A model generated the notes under the pieces. It was not told where the DNA came from. It saw only the letters and a program-made list of their open reading frames with translations, and made no database searches. A DNA stretch of 64,000 nucleotides from Eurosta solidaginis (lineage: Eukaryota; Arthropoda; Insecta; Diptera; Tephritidae). Both the position numbers and the translations under genes were made by a program. Positions 33,731 through 43,885 of this stretch are shown piece after piece; position 1 is the stretch's first letter; every line of letters begins with the position of its first letter. The DNA is taken from NCBI RefSeq assembly GCF_040869045.1, contig NC_090319.1:389375601-389439600 (forward strand). The letters are read 5' to 3'.

Positions 33731-34929
33731 TTTTGTCTCGTTTTTGGCCGTTAGTGTTTCGAAAAACTGAAATTTTTGGTTGAGTTCAAGGCCGGGTTTT
33801 CTTAAATAAAACACTTGGATGTGTATTTTATTTTGTTTTTATTTTTCAATATTTCGACTTTAGCCTGAAGTCATCCTCAGGACTGGAAATAACATAAAAC
33901 ATAATTATTAAAACCAAAAAAGGCATCAACAAACATTCATTACTTACATCTTAAGCTACGCCTTAAAAACTAAAAAAAGCTCTACAATAGTTATACATAT
34001 GTAACAAGCATACAATTGGTATAGACCGAAAAAGTAAACAAACAAAAGAACAGTAATCGTAAACAAAATTCATAAGAACAACCATACATAAGACAACAAA
34101 CAGATGATCATCCCAATATGTCATAGATGTTGTCCCGACGACGAACGTACATACATACGTTAATATAAATAATTCGATCAGCATTGTTTTTTGTGCCCAA
34201 GTAACAGGTTGTGGTATGCATATGCACACAGTATTTATTATTAAACTCTTTTCATGGTTTGAGTTGAAGTTTATAAGCCTGCCAGATGTGGTTGTATTTC
34301 TGTACCAATTTATCTTCAACTTGTTGTTCCTCTTAATTATTAGTGTATTTAGAAATGGTATCTGTCCATCTTTCTCTATCTCTATCGTGAACTTTATAGA
34401 TTTCTAATAGCTATGAAGAAGATTAAGCATCACGTCTGCGTGTTCTGTGTTGTTAATAGCGAATATGTCATCCACATATTTCGTGAGTAATCGTGGTTTG
34501 TTTATCGAGTCCGTCTCAAACCTTATTAACAGATCCTCCATTACAATGTCCGCTACGACAGGTGACGCAGGTGATCCCATCGGCATCCCTGAACGTTGCT
34601 CATATATTTTTTCATTGTACTTAAAGTATCTGTTATCTTTTATGCAGAACTTGACCATTGTCATGAAAAGTTCTTTGGTCATGGAGGTGTGTTCCTTAAT
34701 CTTGTTCCACTTAGCCTCTATAATATCGAGAGCCAAATCTACGTGGATACCCGGGAATAACGAAACAACATCAAACGACACTAAATTCTCATCGTCATAA
34801 ACATATGTATCTTTTATTTTATTCTTGAATTCTATCGCGTCTTTAACATCATACTTCGATGATATTGTAAATTTTTTTAAAATTTGGATAACAACCCATT
34901 TGTTCTTCTGTCAATTCTCCGTCAATTTT
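33731..34929 (-). pseudogene. Penelope-like retroelement fragment: reverse transcriptase with YVDD
   Basis: On the minus strand 34404-34890 reads YDVKDAIEFKNKIKD, LVSFDVVSLFPGIHVDLALD, RSGMPMGSPASPVVADI and LLTKYVDDIFA, with the catalytic YVDD at 34467-34478. SFDVVSLF and MGSP.SP..ADI are typical of Penelope-like reverse transcriptases, not of LINE or LTR enzymes. A TAG at 34404-34406 interrupts it, after which the same frame continues with IKFTIEIEKDGQIPFLN and WYRNTTTSGRLINFNSNH before decaying near 34200. No GIY-YIG endonuclease is recognisable. The N-terminal part of the RT is missing beyond about 34900. The distal end (33840-33890) contains the terminal-repeat-like word discussed as a separate feature. 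Confidence 0.88.
33848..33884 (-). other. Possible degenerate hammerhead-ribozyme core at the Penelope-like end
   Basis: The minus strand has CTGAGGA (fits CUGANGA), then GACTT...AAGTC able to form a 5-bp stem, then GAAA. Penelope-like elements are known to carry hammerhead motifs in their terminal repeats. Here the third stem is only about 2 bp and stem I does not pair, so an active ribozyme is unlikely. Confidence 0.35.
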
Positions 34930-35253
34930 CGGAAAGGCGTCCACCTATAGAACTAAGGCCCACACCCTATTAAAATACTCATTAACACCTTTCATTTGAT
35001 TCCCAATTCGTACAACACACATCCTAGAATCACCCCTGGTCCACCTAAAATGGCGTCCACCTAAAAAACTATGGCCCACTCCCTTTTAAAATACTCTTTA
35101 ATACCTTCCATTTGAAACCCATGTCATACAAACACATTACAGGGTTACCCTAGGTTAATTTTGCTAAATAGTAATTTGCCCTTATTTTGTCTCCAAAGTT
35201 CTCAGCTGAGTATGTAATGTTCGGTTACACCCGAACTTAGCTTTCCTTATATA
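34930..35253 (+). mobile_element. DINE-1/Helentron-like element, right part
   Basis: Two tail units ('gaaaggcgtccacctataga', 'aatggcgtccacctaaaaaa') lead to the inner right repeat CTCAGCTGAGTAT (35201-35213), the perfect hairpin GTTCGGTTACACCCGAAC (35219-35236) and the end TTAGCTTTCCTTA. The inner repeat matches the left end at 33093 (CAGCTGAG), supporting the view that both parts belong to one element. Confidence 0.85.
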
Positions 35254-35273
35254 CTTCGTCTGTAACATACCTA

Positions 35274-35316
35274 TAGCAAACCTTTCTTTTCTCTTCTTTT
35301 CTTTTCTTTTCTTTTC

Positions 35317-35348
<32 letters not shown>

Positions 35349-35455
35349 CTTTTCTTTTCTTTATTTTTCTTTACTTTTATTTTCTTTCCTTTCCTTTCCT
35401 TTCCTTTCGTCCCTTTCCTTTCTTTTCTTCCTTTCCTTTTTTTTTTCATTTTCTT
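35274..35455 (+). repeat. (TTTTC)n pentanucleotide microsatellite
   Basis: About 180 bp of CTTTT units grading into CCTTT units, starting some 20 bp after the DINE-1-like end. The lysine-rich minus frame 35237-35449 is its translation and not a gene. Confidence 0.95.
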
Positions 35456-38400
35456 GCCTTGCCTTGTACTGACTACACTTACGCTTACAATCTTAACTCT
35501 ACTGTAAACACAGCATTCCGCTTTTAAAGACGCTTACGCTACACATAGGCTTACAGTTTGGGTTTCCCTAAGACCTCGGGGGCCTCCTTAAAAAGTTCAG
35601 TTAAAATCTGGTCTGTCCTCATTCATATGCTCTCGGTGCAAAAATTCTGCAATTTTAACAAAATATTTCGCTTTAAATTAAAATAAATGGCATTCAATAC
35701 ATTACGTTCGCACAAACTCACACACACACACTTTTTACCTGTCTGAAATTAGCTTTTCTTCAGCTTGCTCCCAAGAATTCACTTGTTGTTGTGTTCATTA
35801 AAAAGCTTTTAGTTATTTTAAATTTTACGTGTAACATGAATGAATAAAATAAATTCTTTTCATATTGCATTACGGCCATCGAAAATTGTGCAAAGAGTAG
35901 TGGTTTACGCCGGTCACTTAATCGGCGGTGGCGGAGTAGGCTCTATTATATACCGGCGTAAACCTCTGAATTGAATGGCTGGACTTCAGAGTATCACATT
36001 GTCGACAACTAAAGAATATGGAAACATACTGCTGCCGTCAATGGTACGTTTGATGATCTGGAACAACATCATTAACTTGTGGATGAGTATCTGGGAGGCG
36101 AAAATTTAAAAAAATAATATTTGGAAAGGTTTTGTTTATATGTATTTAAGGAAATTAACGTTTCGGCAATTTCGAAATAATCCGCGGTTTTTGTCTCTCG
36201 CGGATCGTTCAGAAAAATTTCTTGCGTACAGAGGGAGAAATACTTAAAATGGTAACACTTTTGTAGCGTAATTTCACTGAAGGAGATGTTCTGGGCTAAC
36301 TATAATGGCCGCCGTCGGCAAGATTTCTTTAAACCATTTGTGGCTCCTTGTTGGTTATGCACAAAGGCGACTTACGGTTGCTATTGATGGTCTATTAAAA
36401 GTCATTTCTCTAGTGGCACAGTTTTAACGATTAGCATCAATGCTGGCTTATTGTTGATCGCACCAAATGGCGCCTTCTGTTTTTTCGGCTGTTTATATGA
36501 GCTACAATTCCCGACTTGCGAACAGTAGCAATCCCGACCACCAGTCGCTACCACGCATCCTGGCATTTATACAATATGCCAGCACAGAAGCTATAGGACA
36601 GCGACTTCGAACTCATACCAAAGCTCTAGGTGTAGCTCCGAAGACTTTCTGACGGATGTTTTTGTCGCGCTATGTTTCCGAGCTACACAAAAAAAACACC
36701 ATGAAACATTAGGCAGTAACTATTCTGCCAAGGATGCCGCCCTCGACATCACAAACAGCCTAAGTGGATATCATTGCGTAACTCATGGGAGAAAATCGTA
36801 TAATTCTTGGCGCATCTACATACTTAAACTTGCAAGGACCGTTGATAAAAGTTTTAAAGTTTGTGTTCGATAAATTTACTTCAATAGTCTTCATTTCCGG
36901 CCTTATGGTATACCGCCTTCAGTTTTCAGACTAGCTCGACAATGCCCTACGTTAGAATACCCGGTCATCTGTTCGACTGTCTTGAGAAAGCTTTTGCTTC
37001 ACCACTTTGAGTGTTCTTGCGAAGGACAAAGCCTCACCTGGTAAATATATGTGCTTACGTATTCACATTTGTAACAGGAGCCGTAACGTCTATTTAAACA
37101 CGGTTGATAGGCTATGTCCAATGTGATTCACTCCGAGGTACTAGTTGGGGATAGGGCCACCAATTTTAGGAAATGTCAAGCCGGGAACTTGGCCATCGAA
37201 TGATCAAGTGTGAAAATCAAAATTAAGATTTGAAACGCTATTTTATAGTTAAGCAAATAAAGTGATTTTTCCAACCTTTCTCATACATGTTGAAGATATG
37301 TATATGCAACTTAAGTATGAGCTGAAAATCATTTCAAAGGAGAATTTAAACCACTGGAGCATACTAAAGGATTTTGTATCACTGATTTCCCTTATTCTTT
37401 CATCCACTCGGGATGTAAAATTCGGCATCTTTTTCAGGTAACTTGCTTTTTTAACAACTTGAGGACATTTTGAAAATGTGGGCGGCGGCGTTTATCAGCG
37501 GCGTATATTTCTAGCAAAGAGCACTTTACGGTGACTAAGGGATAAGATATAAATACTGCGTATATGTGTGTATGTTTGCGTGTTGGTGTTATTTTGCATA
37601 CACCAGCAACATTTCTGGTATGCCACACTCACTCTGTTACAGTGGCCACATTGAAAGCACTCACATCAGCGCACCACCACAATTTCGCACGCATTCCTGC
37701 CATATTGACGCACCAACACCTTGATTGCATTTTGAGCGAGATACTCTGAGTGTGCGCTTGTTATCGGGTGTGCCCATCATTACATCGTTTTCCTTATCAA
37801 CAACTCATAAAAGTACAAGAACAGCAGCTAAATGAGAGCGATCGACTACTAGAAATGTTGTGAAAAAAAAAAGAACAACAACCAGGTTGAATGCTTAAAT
37901 AAATGCGCAAGAGTTTTAAGCGTTCAAAGAAGTTTTTCAAGAGAACTATGTAAAACTATGTATGTATGAGTAGACTCCACATATTCAACGTTGGCAAGTT
38001 TATCTTTAAAGCAAATTCACTGCTCCTTGTCCTCGTGCACTTCTCCGTTAACGAGTTTTCTTCGTGAAGTGAAAATTTATTGAAAAATTGACGGAAAACA
38101 AAATAAAGTGCGAAACATAAATACTTATGGGCATCGATGAAAAATACTTATACATATACCTGTACGTGGGAAATGGCATAGTAGGTGAGTATGAAAAGAA
38201 AGGCGTACACATGAAAACCGATAAGTCGCCTTATACTGCAATTTTCAAATTCTGGATAAATAAAAAATATCCTGACAACTCGCCACTATATTTTAGTTAA
38301 CTAATAAGGATATTACGTATTTTTCACACTCATAAAGTTTGCTACATCAAAGACGAAAGCTGTTTACGATAGACGTATACTAGGAGGGGGTGTTGTAGTA

Positions 38401-38555
38401 GTCAGAAACTGCGCAGTCTTTCCAATCCATTTTTCCATTGAGGTGGCCGTCTTTATGTCAAAATGGAAAAGAAAGGTCTATACAAGGTCCAGTATAGATA
38501 TTACGGATTCCCACTAAGTAAACAAGGTACACAGTATTAATGAGCTGAGATAAAC
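35456..38555. other. Mixed sequence, no supported gene
   Basis: About 3 kb with somewhat higher GC in places (for example 36460-36960), which is often a sign of decayed transposon coding sequence here, but I could not match any frame to a family. The 61-codon frame at 36467-36652 has balanced composition and no domain. Frames at 37434-37749 are overlapping opposites. Simple repeats are minor. Confidence 0.35.
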
Positions 38556-39255
38556 TATTAATATGCTATAGATGAAATATGTCAGAGTGGATGGTGTCGC
38601 ATATTACTTGTGGAGTGAAATTATTGGCGAAGGGTCAATCAGTGAAGTAGCAAGTGAGGTTTTCGTAGCGGCAAAAGCTAGACAACGATATGACAGCGGT
38701 TGGAACTAGTCAACAAGCTCTAGAAGCATGGAAGCGTTGGTGATAACAGACAAACTACGTTGTTTGTTATTTTACTTTGTTATCTACAATGGCTACCTAT
38801 TTAGGTGTGGTTGAAGGGGGATGCTTTCGGTAGGGTGCTCATCTTAAACGGGAACCACAAGAACCAGGGTTAGTTTGGAAGCAATCGCTGGACACTTTGG
38901 CCTACATATGAGCACGCCTTATGAATGGTGTAAGCATGGAATCAGTGGTTTTAGCAGTTGGGACTCCGTAGGCCGATCTGACGGCAAGTGCACCCCTAAT
39001 ACATTACGGTTGCTTCTCCGCTATTAAACCAATTTTGGGGGAACAAAAATCCACGCATTACGGGAAAGGATGCTCTATATATGCCAAAAAGCCATCCATT
39101 CCTATTGGCCTACTACAGAAGGAACGCCACAGCGTCTATATACAACAAGCTGCAAGGAGGAGAAGTCGCGGTGTGCTTAAACGGAACAGCTATTCCCCTT
39201 CACTGTTGGTATTCGGCCAACGGCTTAAGGAAGAGTTAGGCGGGCAAAATTTTTA
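38556..39255 (+). pseudogene. Possible LINE ORF2 C-terminal relic (RNase H and tail)
   Basis: Conceptual translation gives ISEVASEVFVAAKARQ, similar to the AEVFAI.KA segment of LINE RNase H domains, later IAGHFGLHMSTPYEWC, resembling the region after RNase H in some LINEs. Multiple stops separate them. GC content is higher than the surrounding DNA. This rests on remembered family patterns only and is weak. The 73-codon frame 39035-39256 is in another phase with no domain. Confidence 0.3.
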
Positions 39256-39499
39256 AAAATTCGGAGAGTCGGTCGAGCGAACGATATTCCCTCTTTCATT
39301 TGCACCGCCATCTTGATGCGAAAGGCATATATTTCCGGAGGATTACCTGCGAGGAATGATATGCCGAACACTTCTACATCAACTCGCGCGGTTGGTCGTC
39401 CATTGGTACTTGCTTGTTATTCATCAGCTGGACTGTACTTCTTGGGTTGTTATGAACAAGTTTGAACTCTATACCAAAATTGTTTTTAGCAGCACAACA

Positions 39500-39870
39500 A
39501 CTACTTAATGAATGTTGTTGTATTAATGATAAATACTCTACCCGAAGGGGAGTTCTATCGATATTTATGGCCCTTCGCCGGATATAGATTCGGCATGTTC
39601 CGGTAGCAAAGCACCATTAAAATACTAGCCCGACCATCTCGAGAACGATTAATATGACCACATTAAACCCTCTAGGCCATAACCTTCAAGGCCATACTTG
39701 GGATCGCAGGAGCTTCGCCTACTAAATATGTGTATCATACACTCAACAGGATTCCCCTCACATAGGTGAGGTTTACGATTGGGTTGGGGAAGCTTCGAAG
39801 CTATAAAGCTTTGTATTGCGCTTATCAACCCGTTGAATCCCAATGAATGTTAGTTTATGTTGTTAAGCGG
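39500..39870 (-). repeat. LINE 3' UTR copy, minus orientation
   Basis: Reverse-complemented it reads 'ttgataagcgcaatacaaag', 'aatcgttctcgagatggtcg', 'ggctagtattttaatggtgc' and 'actccccttcggg', then a short CAA-rich end near 39500-39520, in the order seen at 5260-5425 and 22556-22840. No reverse transcriptase sequence adjoins it on its 5' side (above 39870). The 64-codon minus frame at 39649-39843 lies in it. Confidence 0.8.
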
Positions 39871-40149
39871 AGAGTTCTTTATACAAAGCATGTTCGGTGC
39901 AAAAGTATAAATTTATATAAGCAGATGGCAACTGGGGAAAGGCCCTACAACAAGAAGACGTGGCTTTCCTCAAGACTTTCGTAAACACATCGATTTTGAA
40001 TTTCATTCCCGACAGAAAAGGCTTTGCACAGATCGCAACCCAATGAAAAAATTATTTGCCGGATCTTTCGCTTGATCTTTTAATTTAAAACGTATTATAG
40101 GAATATGTCTGGTACACTGTTAGATCAGTATCTTCTCAAAAAAATAAGA

Positions 40150-40284
40150 TTCTGAAATAAAAAGTCCCAAAAGTGAAAACTTTTCATTTGATACTTATAT
40201 TTTGAGAATGCATTCAGGGATACGCCTGGTCCAACTTTTGGCCTATATCTCGTAAGCGAATTGAAATGTCCTAAAAAGGTTTAT
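40150..40284 (+). repeat. ~131-bp module, left part, interrupted by a DINE-1-like insertion
   Basis: 'ttttcatttgatacttatat' ... 'cattcagggatacgcctggtcc' ... 'ggcctatatctcg' matches the module at 27990-28158. After subtraction of the 1784-bp element at 40285-42068 the next module start (tttgat at 42102) is exactly 131 bp from this one (40187), showing that the element landed inside an existing tandem repeat. Confidence 0.7.
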
Positions 40285-42068
40285 TATACTCAGTTGAGCA
40301 GAGCTCACAGAGTATATTAACTGTGATTGGATAACGGTTGGTTGTACAGGTGTAAAGGAATCGAGATAGATATAGACTTCCATATATCAAAATCATCAGT
40401 ATCGAAAAAAAATTCGATTGAGCCATGTCCGTCCGTCCGTCCGCCCGTCCGTCCGTTAACGCGATAACTTGAGTAAATTTTTAGGTATCTTGATAAAGTT
40501 TGGTACGTAGGTTCCTGGGCACTCATCTCAGATCGCTATTTAAAATGAACGATATCGGACTATAACCACGCCCACTTTTTCGATATCGAAAATTTCGAAA
40601 AATCGAAAAAGTGCGATAATTCATTACCAAATACGCATAAAGCGATGAAACTTGGTAAGTGAGTTAAACTTATGACGCAGAAGAGAAAACTAGTAAAATT
40701 TTTGACAATGGGCGTGGCACCGCGCACTTTTAAAAGAAGGTAATTTAGAAGTTTTGCAAGTTGTAATTTGGCAGTCGTTGAAGATATCATGATGTAATTT
40801 GGCAGGAACGTTACTCTTATTACTATATGTATGCTTAATAAAAATTAGCAAAATCGGAGAACGACCACGCCCACTTTTTAAAAAATTTTTTTTTTTAAAT
40901 CAAATTTTAAAAGAAAAGGTAATATCTTTACAATATATAAGTAAATTATGTCAAAATTCAACTCCAGTAATGATATGGTGCAACAAAATACAAAAATAAA
41001 AGAAATTTTCAAAATGGGCGTGGCTCCGCCCTTTTTCATTTAATTTGTCTAGGATACTTTTAATGCCATATGTCGAACAAAACATTACCACTCCTTGTGA
41101 AATTTGGTAGGGGCTTAGATTCTAGGACGATAACTGTTTTCTGTGAAAAGGAGCGAAATCGGTTGAAGCCACGCCCAGTTTTTATACACAGTCGACCGTC
41201 TGTCTTTCTGCTCGGCCTTTAATACGATAACTTGAGCAGAAATCGATATATCTTTACTAAGCTCAGTTCACGTACTTATCTGAACTCACTTTATATTGGT
41301 GTAAAAAATGGCCGAAATCCAACTATGACCACGTCCACTTTTTCGATATCGAAAATTACTAAAAATGAAAAAAATGCCATAATAATATACCAAATACGAA
41401 AAAAGGGATGAAACATGGTAATTGGATTGATCTATTGACGCAAAATATAACGCAAATAAAACTTTGTAAAATGGGTGTGACACCTACCATATTAAGTAGA
41501 AGAAAATGAAAAAGTTTTGCAGGGCGAAATCAAAGGCCCTTGGAATCTTGGAAGGATAACTGTTCGTGGTATTACATATCGATAATCGGAAATCGATATC
41601 TCGAAAACGCCTTCACATATACAACTACCACCATTCCCTTTTAAAGTACTTATCAACACCTTTCGTTTGATACCCATATTGTACAAAAGCATTCTAAGGT
41701 CAACCCTGGTCCACTTTTATAACGATATTCCGAAAAGGCGTCCACCTATAGAACTAAGACCCACGCCCTTTTAAAATACTCATTAACACCTTTTATTTGA
41801 TACCCATATCGTACAAACAAATTCTAGAGTCAGCCCTGGTCCACCGTTATGACGATATTCCTAAATGGCGTCCATCTATAGAACTATGGCCCACTCCCTC
41901 TTAAAATACTCTTTAATACCTTCCATTTGATACACATGTCATACAAACACATTCCAGGGTTACCCTAGGTTCATTTTACTACGAGGTGATTTTCCCTTAT
42001 TTTGTCTCCATAGCTCTCAACTGAGTATGTAATGTTCGGTTACACCCGAACTTAGCCTTCCTTACTTG
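40285..42068 (+). mobile_element. DINE-1/Helentron-like element, complete 1784 bp
   Basis: The left end is TATACTCAGTTGAGCAGAGC; (GTCC/GCCC)n lies at 40429-40457; a second GTCY tract lies at about 41190-41215. Two to three ~130-bp tail units (41690-41980) are followed by the inner right repeat CTCAACTGAGTAT (42018-42030), the perfect hairpin GTTCGGTTACACCCGAAC (42034-42051) and the end CCTTCCTTACTTG. The ends are confirmed by the phase of the 131-bp module on both sides. Non-coding; frames such as 40560-40790 (minus) and 40799-40999 (plus) recur in other copies as shadows. Confidence 0.92.
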
Positions 42069-42160
42069 TTTTTTGGTTAAAGCCATTTTCGGGGACTTTA
42101 GTTTGATATATATACTGTGCAGACATATTAGAGAGATACCCGGGCCATATAATAGATCAA
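42069..42160 (+). repeat. ~131-bp module, right part
   Basis: 'actttagtttgatatatata' ... 'catattagagagatacccgggcc' continues the module interrupted at 40284. Similarity fades after about 42150. Confidence 0.65.
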
Positions 42161-42380
42161 GAGACTCTAGGCACCTGTGGTTTTGAACATATGCTAAACT
42201 GTAAGCTAGAACTGGAATGATGCAACAGTGGCAGTTGCACTTAATTCTACGAAGTTTTCCTGTGTGAAGCAAATACAAACATATTGATAAACAGATAAAT
42301 ATTTTTAAAACTATTGGCCTCTGTTCATCGGGTCTAATAATTATCCCTGCTATCAATATTTTTTAAAAATCTTCAATGTA

Positions 42381-43022
42381 CAGAATCCGAAAGTACAAGT
42401 TGATATACTTACGAAATACTTGCCAGTACACGAAAGTACTTTTTCTGATAAAATGTCTCAGTTTGATTCATAAATGGAAAATCAAAATATGAGTGAAATT
42501 CATATTAGAAAGCAACAAGAAGTAAAACAACATATTAAATAAGTATAAATTGAACAACAGCTAACAATAATTAAGTAGGTTTTTATTTGACTTCATTAGG
42601 ACTAGCTTTTCAAACGAAAAGCCCGTCATTGATTGTTTTCTAGGACTATAAACTATGCCTGCTAAGGAAAATAAACGCTCTACTGGGTCGGAGGAATCTG
42701 AGCACGTATTCATTTTGAGTTATAGGTCCTTCGAAAGAGGATAACTCTGAAGCATATTGAAATCTGTTAATGTATCATTAAAACACCATAAAACTCTTCT
42801 TCAGCCATTTTGTCCAAGTTAGGTGATCGTAAGGGTGCTGGTTGATCCGCTTCAAAACCGTTCAATACTTATCAAAGTACTTCGAAAGTACTTACAAGTA
42901 CTTTACTTGTACTTCAACAATTCAAGTACAAGTACCTCGATACTTATACTTGTACTAATTTTTCGAAGTACTGAGGTACTGATATTTGTACTTGTACTGG
43001 TACTTTTTCTTTACAGGTCTGG
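42381..43022 (-). pseudogene. hAT-family DNA transposon relic with transposase C-terminus
   Basis: The minus strand at 42561-42720 reads SSDPVERLFSLAGIVYSPRK, then FEKLVLMKSNKNLL and a stop. This is the hAT dimerisation domain (the usual pattern is S.P.ERLFS.AG......R..L.....E.L..LK.N). A stop just upstream and loss of the rest of the protein show decay. On both sides lie inverted families of AAGTACTT/GTACAAGT words (42390-42440 and 42870-43010), probably the subterminal repeats. The outer ends CAGAATCCGAAAGTAC (left) and the complement of GTACTTTTTCTTTACAGGTCTG (right) may be the termini, but an 8-bp target duplication was not seen. Confidence 0.82.
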
Positions 43023-43024
43023 TA

Positions 43025-43688
43025 TTTACTAACTCCACGCATGAGCACACATCTCCATGAAGTTTATTTCCACATATCTAAGGAAAGAAATTCATTCATG
43101 AAAATAAAGATTTATAAAGAATTCTTTCAATTTTGTTCAGTTCCGCTACACTAGGCTTGTGGCGTGAACACATACACAGACACATGTTGATATACGAGTA
43201 TTCTGCAAAGCTCAACCAGCATTCAAAAGGCTTTGGTTAAATGTATAAAGCAACAACAAAATACACAACAAATGGTTTATGCTGACTTTTCAAATGAAAT
43301 CGTAACACCAACACAACTCAGCTGACAGTTGAGCGCATACTTGGATCTGAAGCGTTAGACTAGACAAGCTTTCAAATGCTGACAATACTCTGCGAATTTC
43401 GAGCAAGAAAACATAAAGCAAAAAAGGATTAAATAGAAATAAAAGGTAGGCATTTTTATAGCTCAATATGGCAGACTAAACTTAAAGCACGACATACATA
43501 CATACGTGGATATATGGAAATGGATGGCGAAAATGGCGCACAGAAATGTTGATGAAATATGCAAATTCTGTGCAAACACATACATTCATACCTATACGGT
43601 GAAAGAGGGACAGAATAGCAGGCCAAGCTAATGCTGTTGTTTTCGCATTTAGCTCTCTATGCTTTCTCACCTTTTCCCATGCGTAGAC
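43025..43688. other. Non-coding DNA, nothing recognised
   Basis: No supported gene or repeat. A (CATA)n run occurs near 43492-43505. Confidence 0.4.
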
Positions 43689-43885
43689 TTAAGGTTCATG
43701 CACATTATACGACGCGACATGTAGCGACACGTTCCGACAACATATTCCCGGAATTTTTGCTTAGTTGGTCAACTTGGTCGTGTCGTGTCGTACGCCTGTC
43801 GCTAGGTGTGCATGGCTCCATAAGAATACATGCAAAGAATATTTTGTCGCTACATGTCGCGACGTATAATGTGCATGAACCTTTA
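43689..43885. mobile_element. PIF/Harbinger-type MITE, 191 bp, TTA duplication
   Basis: The element 43692-43882 has ~38-bp terminal inverted repeats that start AGGTTCATGCACATTATACG and continue with a cgcgacatgtagcgac word, differing at one base between arms. TTA flanks both sides (43689-43691 and 43883-43885), the 3-bp duplication typical of PIF/Harbinger. A piggyBac-like TTAA reading is possible only with a one-base offset. No transposase. Two frames (43631-43906 plus, 43761-43943 minus) read through it and are incidental. Confidence 0.85.

Noticed and set aside
35237..35449. Lysine-rich 70-codon frame
   Set aside because: It is the minus strand of the (TTTTC)n microsatellite.
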